This document shows positions 45,777 through 55,010 of a stretch of DNA of 64,000 nt, piece after piece. The translations under genes were made by a program, and so were the position numbers. How positions within the stretch are numbered: the stretch's first letter is position 1; every line of letters starts with the position of its first letter. The notes beneath the pieces are model-generated. The model had not been told where the DNA came from and did not search any database. It saw only the letters and a list, made by a program, of their open reading frames with translations. The DNA comes from Panicum virgatum (Eukaryota; Streptophyta; Magnoliopsida; Poales; Poaceae), in the NCBI RefSeq assembly GCF_016808335.1, contig NC_053142.1, positions 51,207,992 to 51,271,991 of the forward strand, written 5' to 3'.

Positions 45777-46608
45777 TGGTGGTGCGTGCTTGCAACAAGA
45801 AAGCCACGCGAGGCGAGGCGAGGCGAGACGAACAGGGGGCGGAATTAAACACGCGGCAGCTCGGTCATGCGCGCATGTCCGTTACGTGTCGGCGCCTCGG
45901 CCGGGGCACGGTCGTCCAGACAGCTCCGATCGATCCGGATCGGGCTAAGCTGCCATGCGTGCCCATAGCTTCATTCGATGATCGTCTGCTGACACTGCTG
46001 CTAGTCTGGGCTTGATTGTTCATCTGGGCACAGGCCGGCAAAACGGCCAGTCGCTGCACCGGCCTGCCGGCCGCCGTGTCGACGGCCATTGCTGCCGCCC
46101 GGTCGCCGGCGGCTCGAGAACGACGGCGACTACTATACGCACGTACAGACTGAGAGGCATGCATTGTGGCGGTGCCTGTCCTTGGCCTTGGTACGGCTCA
46201 ACGTACAGTTGGCGTAGTGCCTGCCCCTGCATGTGTGTCCGATACAACAACGCGCGTACAGTACTAAAGCTATACGTACAGTACATACAGTAGTTCTGTT
46301 TATGAAAGCTATACGTACAATACATACAGTAGTTCCATGGATCGGTTATTGCAAGGTACCAGCCGCCGCCGGTGGCAGTGCTTGTAGCAATTCTTTGGAA
46401 CTAACACTAGTGTAACTTCACTATAAATCCAGTACAAGTCGACTCTAACTAGAAATTCCAGTTGCCATCTTAAAAAAAATTCATTTCTTTTTCTTTTTTG
46501 AAACGGAACACGAATTTCTATTTCAATTCCTCCATGCACAATAACTACTGGGAAGGCGAAAGACAGGGAAAAAGAAAAAAAAAGACGCAGCATAGTAGAT
46601 ACGTACTG
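45777..46608. other. Spacer with a short tandem repeat
   Basis: No gene. A 31-bp phrase beginning AAAGCTATACGTACA occurs at 46266-46296 and 46305-46335 with one substitution, so the unit repeats at 39-bp spacing. GGCGAGGCGAGGCGAG occurs near 45811. Confidence 0.5.
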
Positions 46609-47858
46609 ATGGTACGCAGGAACGCAAGGAAGGAATAGAAAAGCACACTCCGAGCCCCCGCGTCGGGCGACTCGGGCGGACACCCCAGCCCCCTCGCCGC
46701 CGCCCCTTCCCCCACCCCACTTCATCGCGCCGCCGCCAGAGCTGAGTGCCGGAAGCCTGCGCGGCCGGCGAGGACGGCGGCGGCGGGGCAGCCCTTCCCC
46801 TCCCTTTCGCCTAGCGGGTGCGGCCGCTACAGGTGTTGAAGGAGGCCACCGTCGGGCGAGCGATAGCGGCGCCGGCGGCTCCGGCGAGGCTAGATCTGGG
46901 TCCCTACGGCCGGATCCGGTGCCCGATTCGACGCGGGGGTGGCCACCGGTGGAGGCGCGGCTGCGACGGCTCCGGCATGCCAGCGCGGCCGGCGGGAGCG
47001 CGCGCGAGGAGTCTGGCCGGGGATGGGGCTGTGCGGGCGCAGGGGCGGCCACTAGGCCGTGCTGCGCAGCGCGGCGAGGGCGCGGGCAGCGGTGCGGGCG
47101 CGGCGCCGGGCGGACGGGGGGCCTGCGCTGGTGCAGGGGCGTGGAGGAGGTTCTGCGGCGGCCGCGTTCTAACGGAGTCGGCCGCCGCGGACGCGAAGGC
47201 GGCGCACGCGCCTGGCGAGGCACCACAGCGAGAGGGTTCCCTGCTTCGCTTGGTCGCGAGATGGGCAAGCTCAGGCGAAAGCCGTGTCGGATCTGCAGGC
47301 AAGACGACGGCGACGCCCTCAGGCGCCGTTTACCTTCTTGAAGGCGTTGTTATGGTATCTTCCCAATCCGGACAGCTGCAAGGGTGTGTCGGCAACGCCG
47401 TGGCGGCGTGGCTGATGGCAGTTTGCTTCGATAATGGTAGTAATCAAGCAGGGGCGGCGGTGGCACCATGGTGGCGTGGCTGGTGGCTCATGGCTGCTTC
47501 TCGTGCTGTTGGTTGTTTGAGCTTGGCTGGAGGTGTTGGCCGCGATAGGAGAGCTTGTGTTGATGACCCAATCCGATCGAGCGGAGTTTGTGTGTTGTAG
47601 GTTGTGGTAGCTCGGGTCGATGTCCCAATCCGACCTTGTTGTGGCTCATGTCGATGTCCTAATCTGACGAGTCAAAGTTGAGTGGGTCCCGGTTGATGCC
47701 CCAATCCAACCGGTCGGTGTTGTAGTTGTAAGTTTTGTATTTCTTTTGTACGGTTTTTGGGCCCGATTTATCTATAAACAGGATCAATTCTCTTCGTCTT
47801 ATTAATATATGCCGAACCGCAAGGTTCGGAATTTTTCGAAAAAAAATGGTACGCAGGA
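46609..47858 (+). mobile_element. Retroposon with LINE-like 3' end and 13-bp duplication
   Basis: ATGGTACGCAGGA flanks the element at 46609-46621 and 47846-47858. The 1.2-kb insert ends in TTTTTCGAAAAAAAA, preceded by CGTCTTATTAATATATG, an ending I associate with grass LINEs. The 5' half is very GC-rich with several overlapping frames; none shows reverse transcriptase motifs. It is therefore a non-autonomous or chimeric retroposon mobilised in trans. Phrases of the type ATGTCCCAATCCGA occur three or four times between 47560 and 47720. Confidence 0.8.
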
Positions 47859-48105
47859 GAAGACGGTATAGAGAGATCTGGCACCTACGATCTAATACGA
47901 ACGTGTGTGTGGCGATATATACGGAGAGTAGGCGAGTACAATAATACTGGTATCTGAGCAGGATGGAGTACAGAGCGATCGACAAAGGTGCGTGGCTAGA
48001 TACGGTACGGGGATATACAAGTCGCGTCGCTACGGCTAGCAAGCCCGGACGATTCCGCGCAGGCGGTTTCATTCATGAACACGCACGTTGAACAATCATC
48101 GTCCA

Positions 48106-48350
48106 GGGCCGTGTTTAGTTGCAAAAATTTTAGGGTGTAAAACACTGTAGTACTTTCGTTTGTATTTGGTAATTATTGTCCCGTCATAGATTAATTAGGC
48201 TCATTAGATTCCTCTCGTGATTTACAAATAAACTATGCAATTAGTTTTTTATTTCGTGTAGATTTAATATTTCATGCATGAGTTGAAAAATTCGATGTGA
48301 CGGAGAATCTTGTAAAGTTTTGGAATTTTGGATGCAACTAAACAGGGTCC
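48106..48350. mobile_element. MITE with GTTTAGTTGCA ends
   Basis: Left GGGCCGTGTTTAGTTGCA and inverted right GGACCCTGTTTAGTTGCA define a 245-bp element. It shares the interior phrase ATTAGGCTCATTAGATTC with the other MITEs here. The target duplication is uncertain. Confidence 0.75.
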
Positions 48351-49253
48351 AGGTAGAGATCACCGATCGAGCTAGTACAGTACGCATCGTGCGTACACGA
48401 GCACGAGGGCAGAAGCGCCATTATTCCATGAGAGCTAGTAGCTAGCTAGCAGCTAGCTAGTGCTAGTTCCAAGCAAGCTAGTAGTAGAGTTGTAGAGCTG
48501 GCGTGATTCCATTTCATCCTCCAATGCGAGAGGGCGAGAAAGAAAGCCATGGCAGACGCAGCAGCAGCAGTGGAGTTCCTGCACGCAGCGCATGCAGCGG
48601 CGTCGACCAGCAGGCCAGGGATCGGAGGGAGGAGAGGCCCCACGGCCGGCGATCACATGACAGCGACGGAGGCCGGGGGCTCACGGCTCGGCCTCGGGGC
48701 CTTTCCTGTCCGACTCTCTCCTACCCCATCAGCATCTCGATCAGCATCTGCATGCGCCGCTAATGATCGTCGCGCGCGACAAACCCAGAACCCAAGAAGC
48801 ACCAGCAGCAGCTCATCGATCATAATACCCACACCCACTGGCGGAGCTAGGTAGAGGCGAAAGGGGGCCATGGCCTTCTATGTAAAAATTCCATTAGATG
48901 GACAATAATACCAAGGCTGGCGGAACTCCCCCCCCCCACCCCCCCCCCTAATTCTCTGGTCTGGCTCCCGCCCACACCATTCCTCGACACCAACAGCACT
49001 TAGCCCAGGAGATGGAAGAGGAAGGACCTCATGCTCATCAAACCAACCAACAAGGGCACCTAGGTAGGACATGTCGCGATGATGCCTGCATGCACGCGAC
49101 CAATGCAACAACGCTCCAAAAAAAAATTTCTAGTCACAGCCTCTCCAACACAATCAATCATCACCTTATTTACGTCTCTCGGAATCGGATTGCACAATGC
49201 GAATGCTAGCTAGGTACGGTTGAGAGCTAGGCGATCGACCAACGACGACCTGG
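48351..49253. other. 3' flank of the trihelix gene and spacer
   Basis: Contains AGCTAGCTAG repeats near 48430-48460 and a poly(C) tract near 48931-48948. A plus-strand frame from 48549 (MADAAAAVEFLHAA) has no recognised relatives. The part next to 49253 is probably the trihelix 3' untranslated region. Confidence 0.4.
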
Positions 49254-51866
49254 TCACCGGGAGGCGGAGTCGCCGCTGCGGTGGTCGGAGACGAGGGCGT
49301 TGATGGCGGTGGAGAGGCTGTTGACGGCGGAGATGAGGCCCGCGAAGCCCTGGCGGCGCACCTCCGTGCGCTGCTCCTCCAGCCGCAGCCGCCGCTCCTC
49401 CAGCTCCAGCACCTCCCGGTGCCGCCGCTCCCGCTTCTCCTCGCACGCCACCAGGGTGCGCGCCAGCACCGTCGCGCTGCGCACCACGCTCGACCCCAGA
49501 CGGTTCAGACGCCGCCGCTTCGGCTGCGGCTCCACGCCCTCCTCCTCCGACGACCCGTCCTCCTCCTCGCCGGACTCCGACGACCCCGTCAACTCCTCAG
49601 CTAATAATACACACACCCAAAAAAAACGTAGCAGTAAGTAACAACAGTAGGTTAGCAGAATACATAAAACGTAACAGTAACAGCAGTAAGTCGAGCTCAT
49701 CAACAACTACAATGTACTACACGTACTGCAGCGTCACAGTTACTAGCATGTACTAAATTAACTACTCCAAAGATAGTTCTTTACATGTAAACACAAAAAA
49801 CCCGTAAACGCATTAAAGTGAAAAAAAATCTTGCTAATTTAAAATACTAAATGAAGTCTATTTACAAAACTTTTTACATGGATGGGCTGTAAATCGCGAG
49901 GCGATTCTAACGAGTCTACTTAATCCATGACTTGCAACAGTGATGCTACAGTAACCATCCACTAATTATTAATTAATCATAAATTAATTAGCATCATTAG
50001 ATTTGTCTCGCGATTTAAAACCCATCTATGCAAAAAGTTTTACAAATAGACTTCATTTAGTACTTCAAATGATCAAGATTCCTTTGCAAAATTATTTTGC
50101 AAAATGAACTAAACAGGCCCCAAATGTCAGAAATGCCCAGATTGACGGTAGTACGACTAGACCGGCTGATGCATGCGTGATCAAGGAGAAAGAACAAAAG
50201 GTGCTTTGCTAGTTCGTTGCATGCTTGCACTGTCGCTCCAAGCTTTCAGGCTTTACAATTGGATCTTGCCGATGCCTTTTCAAAGTGATTGCAACAACCT
50301 TTGTTTCTTTGCGAAGCCATGGATTTTCCTTTTTATTTACCTTCACTGCAACTCTGCTAGTAAACGTAAGTAAACCCACCATGACTAATTGACTAACACC
50401 TAGTTTAGTTGCAAATTTCAAAATTCCAAAAAAAAATTCGACACCAGGAGATTTAAATCTAGACGAAATAAAAAACGTATTGCACAGTTTGCCTGTAAAT
50501 CGTGAGACGAATCTAATGAACCTAATTATATCGTAATTAGATACTAAATCACTACAGTAATACTATAGTAAATAACCTCTAATGATGAATTAATTAGACT
50601 CAGTTTGTAATTTATTTTGTAATTAGTCAATATTTAGTACTTCAAATATAAAAAAAATGCTCTTTCAAAAATTTTGCACGAGCCAACTAAACAAAGCCTA
50701 AACTAAAGTATATGATATGAATGCAAACACCCAGTCCAGCAGGATTCGCCACCCACTTTGCCATGAGAAGAGCTGCACGCAGCTTTATTCCTACTCGCAG
50801 CCAGCGTTATCACCGCTGCCACCCGCGCGGGAAGAGCCCACAGTAAAAAGTTAAAAAGCGACCCCCCGGTGAGGTAAATAATTACACCAGCGAGCTCTCA
50901 GCGCGATCTCCCCCCAATCATAACGGCCTGGCGCTAAGCTTAAATAAAGCTCGCCGCGGTCGACGGGCCCACGCGTCAGCCGAACGAACAGTAAATGGAC
51001 GGGTAGATAGATGTAACAGCTGCTGGTATTAAGTACGGGCCCGCGCCCGGCGCGCCGACCATACCGGAAACCGACGTCGCCGGCGGCGCCACCGCCGTCA
51101 GAAGCGGCGGGGGAGGCGGCGGCGGGGGGCGGGGCTGCGCGACGAGAGGCTTCGGCGGTGATGGCGGCGCTGGAGGTGGCGGGGCGGCCGCGATCGCCGC
51201 GCCCCCGCGGCGCGCGGCGCGGCGGGAGAGCACGTCCGTCAGCGCGTCGAACACCTCGGGCGCCAGGTTGGTGGGGAGGTTGCGGTCCTTGCGCTCGTGC
51301 CGCTCCATGGACCAGTAGGACGGGACGGCGCCCGCGCCGCCGCCGCCGCCTGGCGCCGCGGCGGTGCCAGCGACAGCGGCAGCGGCGGCGGTGCGGGACT
51401 CGTAGTCGCGGACCTTCTTGTAGTCGCGCAGGAGGTTGTCCCACTTGTCGTTGCACTGGTTCTGGCTGCGCAGGCAGCCGTGGTTCCAGCAGTAGTTCTC
51501 CACCCACTTCCACCGCTGCTCCGACGACCGCGGCGTCGTGGGCGACCCGTGGGCGTGGCCGTGAGCGGCCCCGACAGCGCCGGCCCGGCGGTCGTCGTCA
51601 AGGCGCTTGGCCGTGATGAGGATGAGCGTCTCGTGGAGGGTCCAGTTGCCCTTGCGGTAGTCCCGCGGCGCGGACGCCGGGGACGGTGGCGGCGGCGCGG
51701 GGCCCCCGGACGCCGGCGAGGGCGGCGTCAGGTGCCCCGCATGGGCGTGGGCGTGCGGGTGCGGGCGGAGCAGCGCCAGCGGGGACGCCGCGGCGGACGA
51801 GGACGGCGAGGGGTCGGAGGACCCGGACATGGGCGCCGCCGCCTTGGCTACGGTGTTGGCCGACAT
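49254..51866 (-). CDS. Trihelix transcription factor (ASR3-like)
   Basis: Nuclear DNA-binding protein of the GT/trihelix class. Two exons, 51866-51065 and 49600-49254, give 382 aa; the split codon closes exactly (TCCG + CT). After a Ser/Pro/His-rich N-terminus (HPHAHAHAGH), the trihelix domain runs from RDYRKGNWTLHETLILITAK through SEQRWKWVENYCWNHGCLRS to NQCNDKWDNLLRDYKKVRDY, with the conserved aromatic residues present. A conserved segment follows (SYWSMERHERKDRNLPTNLA, EVFDALTDVLSRR). Exon 2 holds an acidic stretch (SGEEEDGSSEEEG), a basic PKRRRLNRLG that can serve as a nuclear signal, and a C-terminal coiled coil rich in Glu/Arg. Without splicing, exon 1 would read on to a stop at 50976. 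The 1.46-kb intron contains two MITEs. Confidence 0.9.
49789..50120. mobile_element. MITE in the trihelix intron (first)
   Basis: The right end is GAACTAAACAGGCCC, and internal TCGCGAG/TCTCGCGA words are arranged as an inverted repeat. Related to 43411-43757 in opposite orientation (shared GTAAACACAAAAAA). The left border is approximate. Confidence 0.65.
50399..50698. mobile_element. MITE in the trihelix intron (second)
   Basis: Left CCTAGTTTAGTTGC and inverted right GGCTTTGTTTAGTTGG ends. The interior contains TCGTGAGACGAATCTAATGA. No clear target duplication. Confidence 0.65.
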
Positions 51867-52827
51867 GAGCCGGCGGCCCGAGCTACGGCGCTCGCGTCTG
51901 GATGGGCGCGGTGGCGCTGGGCATCGGGTGGCGAGGTGTCAGGTGTGGTTGGGTGCGGACGCGCTGGCGACGGGGGCGAGACCACCCCGTATTTACATGC
52001 GACGGCACGGCGTTCGGTTCCGGAGCGCGGCGGGCGTTTCAGCTGGGTTGAGTGAGAGTGTGCAGTGCGAGGCTGCGAGTGTGGCAGGGCGCTCCATGTG
52101 ATGTGAGTGGGGGCTGGCAGGCTGCGGCCGCCCGCGCTGAGCTCCACGCCGCACCTCACCTCCTACGCTCATGTGAGGGAGGAGGGTGCCACCGTGCCAG
52201 ACAGCCAGAGGCCAGAGAGCCAGCCATCTCCTTTCCCTCCATCTCCTGCTCATTTCCCGCGGTTTCTTTTCAGTTTTGTCAGTAACTTACGAACTTTGTA
52301 GTTTTCAAAAAAAAAAAACTGACGAACTTTGCTTAGGCCCTGCACTAGACAAAAGGGCAGGTAATGAAGACGTGTAATCTTTAGCTGCTAGCCTAATCAT
52401 CTGTCAAACAGATAGGCTGGAAAGCTAACTAATCAGTTGGTCTGATCACTGATCACTCTAGACAGTGCATGAGGAGCGGCGGCGCGCATCACCACCGGGT
52501 GTCCCGTAGCTGCCGGCGTGTCGTCCTCATTTCCGGGCAGGGCCGGGGCCCCTCCCCTTCTCCCTCCAGCAGTGGCCGGCCGGCCCGGCCGGCGACGCCG
52601 TTTCACCTCCACCTAGCGCGAGCAGGGGGCAGAGGGTGCCCTATTCCTTCCGCCTAGGAAAAAGGAGCCACTGTTCCCCGAGTGATTGTGCGTGCTTGTG
52701 CATATGCGGCGCCCGCCAACAGTCTCCGCACGAGAGGCGCTGTGGTAAATCCTTTGGACGTGCTCGGGTGCATAGCACACCACCGTGTCTCCAAGCTGCG
52801 CGAACAAAAAAGAAGTTGAAAAAAAAG
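51867..52827. other. Upstream region of the trihelix gene and spacer
   Basis: The first 300 bp are GC-rich and probably promoter and 5' untranslated region of the minus-strand trihelix gene. The rest shows no gene. Includes the tail-only insertion candidate at 52289-52331. Confidence 0.4.
52289..52331. mobile_element. Candidate tail-only retroposon insertion
   Basis: ACGAACTTTG occurs at 52289-52298 and 52322-52331, enclosing TAGTTTTC, a 12-base A-run, and CTG. The direct repeat is only 10 bp, so this is the weakest of the four. Confidence 0.45.
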
Positions 52828-53201
52828 AACGTATCTGGTGCAAACCAAGAATCTTGTGCAAACCCGTGCAAACCTACTAAAAAAGTTTCAAAAAATTCTG
52901 AAAAAAATCATGAATGTGCTTCTCAGCGTACCTCATCTATATACAAAATTTTATATTCAAATTCATCTTACTCTAAAAGTTACAAAAAAGACAAATTTTC
53001 TGACAACAATAATGGTTCAAATGCATTTCAAATTTGTCTTTTTTGTAACTTCTAGAGTAAGACGAATTTGACCATGAAATTTTATATATAGATGATGTAA
53101 TCTGAGAAGCACATTCATGATTTTTTTCAGAATTTTTTGAAACTTTGTTTAGTAGGTTTGCACAGGTTTGCACAAGGTCTTTGGTTTGCACTAGATACGT
53201 T
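52828..53201. mobile_element. Foldback element (long inverted repeat)
   Basis: Arms of about 170 bp (52828-52999 and 53030-53201) pair with few mismatches around a loop of about 30 bases. AACGTATCT/AGATACGTT marks the outer ends and GACAAATTT/AAATTTGTC the inner ends. GTGCAAACC recurs three times in the left arm. If transcribed it would form a long hairpin RNA. Confidence 0.85.
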
Positions 53202-53930
53202 GCCGAAAAAAAAAACCAACAGTGTCCTGTCACTTCACCCAAAGAAATGGCCTTTCCGTTGAGGAGCCCTTGTCATTGCTGGTTATTTTGCAAGCACACA
53301 TGAATCCAGGACTCGATCTCACAAGGAGATGTGCATGGCAATCATGTACTTGACTTGCCAAAGTCCCCAAACAGGCTGCACTGGAGTTTATTATTTTCTG
53401 AACTGGAAGTTGCACAACACTTTCGGAAGCAGCAGAAGCACCAAGCACCTCTAGCGAGTAGGCCGAGGTCCCCCACTCCAGGAATTCTACTCGTAGACGC
53501 GGCGCTCTGGCCTTTACCATTCTCCTTCCGCCGCATCAGTGGCCGCTTGCTTATCTTTTCCCTCTACTCCATCTCTTTGGTGTGGCGCCTGCCTACAGAA
53601 TGAGGGCCGAATGAATGGGATGAATGATCGCTGATCCCCTAGCGCAATCGGCCTAGTGCCAAATTGGGCACCACACTAGCGATGCTAGATATCGCTGCAC
53701 AGCATTCTTCACCAAATCTTGGCTTTTTTGCTAGCTCGTAGCATGCCTTTTGCGGGATAAAGAAACCTGCCGGACCCCAAGTGGTGGAGCTGAAACGGCA
53801 GGCGTTTGGGCCGAAAGTGAAGTGAAACTGAACGGATGGGGGGTGTTACGCTTGAACCGCGGCCCAGTTTGTTGCCTACCGTTGAAGTCTTTTTTAAAAA
53901 AAAAAACTAAAAAAATAAAATAGGATGATG
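53202..53930. other. Spacer with no recognised gene
   Basis: No conserved frame. The A-run near 53892-53906 lies just left of the tRNA-like sequence. Confidence 0.4.
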
Positions 53931-54005
53931 TGGAGGTGCGGGGAATCGAACCATATGCCTCTCTCGCATGCGAGGCGAGCGCTCTACCATATGAGCTACA
54001 CAGCA
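53931..54005 (-). tRNA. tRNA-Ala(CGC)-like sequence, probably a pseudogene
   Basis: On the minus strand the A box (TAGCTCATATGGTAGAGC), the anticodon arm (CTCGC-CTCGCAT-GCGAG, anticodon CGC) and the B box (GGTTCGATTCC) are clear, and the 3' half ends CACCTCCA. The acceptor stem does not pair: the 5' strand reads TGCTGTG where GGAGGTG is needed. The T-stem 5' strand is TATGG against CCCCG, and two extra bases follow the anticodon stem. Internal promoters look intact but cloverleaf folding is poor. Confidence 0.55.
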
Positions 54006-54069
54006 AATTTCCAATTATTTGAAGCATAACATTTCTGTAGCTGTCGTTTCCGCCCCGTATCATACTGTG

Positions 54070-54349
54070 GGCTGTGTTTAGATGAGGGAAAAGAGGGAGA
54101 AAAAGTCACATCAGTCACTATATAACTGTAGTACTTTTCGTTTGTTTGTGGTAAATATTGTCCTATCATGACCTAACTAGTCTCAAAAGATTCGTCTTGC
54201 AGCGTACATCAAAACTATACAATTAGTTTTTTTTATTTAACTATATTTAGTACTTTATGCATGAGTTATTTGTTATATTTAATGTTTCGATGTGATAGGA
54301 GATGTGATGGATGTGATGGAAAGTTCGAAAATTTTGTGGGAACACAGCC
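54070..54349. mobile_element. MITE with GGCTGTGTT ends
   Basis: Left GGCTGTGTT and right AACACAGCC are perfect inverses, flanked by GTG on both sides. The interior words (CATGACCTAACTAGTCTCAA, AGATTCGTCTTGC) relate it to the other MITEs in the window. 280 bp. Confidence 0.75.
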
Positions 54350-55010
54350 GTGGTGAAGTCGGCGCCGTTCTGGGCTGACAATGCATTCGCGTCACGGCGC
54401 CAGACAGACATGCCATATCATATCATCGGAATTCAGTGCGGAACTTGATCGTTCAGCTTGGCTAGGTATGGGAAAGGGGAAATCAAAATGCGCCCTGCGA
54501 CCGCACCAGGGGGAAAAAAATTACGTTTCGTCCACCGTTAAAGACTTAAAAAGTTCCAACAGGCTATTCAGGTGAAACAGTTTTCAGCAGGGGAGAAGGG
54601 TAATATACTGCAGCAGTTTGGAACTGGTCCCATGCAAGTTCAGACTATCGTGTCGAACACATGGTGCCATGTAGTGGCCCCTTTTGCGTACTGGCAGGGC
54701 AAGATTTTAACCATAGTGGATTCGGCCATTGCTTCTGGTGTGTACCTCTTTCCACAAACACTTGTGTGATACAAGCTAGTACAAATGAATGTTTCAACGT
54801 CATACAATTATTTCTTGCCTTTTGGGCTTTTAAAGACCTTTCGTTGGGCAACGAGCACACTCATCGATCTTGCCCATCGATAAATCAGCTATACAATTGA
54901 GTGCTACACCAAGATAATTTGACCCCAAATGGACAACTTTCTAGAGATACAAGGTAAAACTACCTTTGACATAGGCTACAAATGTGCAATGTGCATTCCT
55001 AAAACAAAAA
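54350..55010. other. 3' flank of the adenylate kinase gene
   Basis: Presumed 3' untranslated region plus spacer. No other feature was seen. Confidence 0.45.

Noticed and set aside
46309..47268. Minus-strand reading frame of 319 codons
   Set aside because: It spans the left boundary of the retroposon and is Pro/Arg-rich low-complexity sequence with no motif.
48549..48854. Small gene beginning MADAAAAVEFLHAA
   Set aside because: No homologue known to me, no intron signals, and the sequence quickly becomes low-complexity.
53931..54005. Functional tRNA-Ala gene
   Set aside because: Acceptor and T stems fail to pair, so I list it only as tRNA-like.
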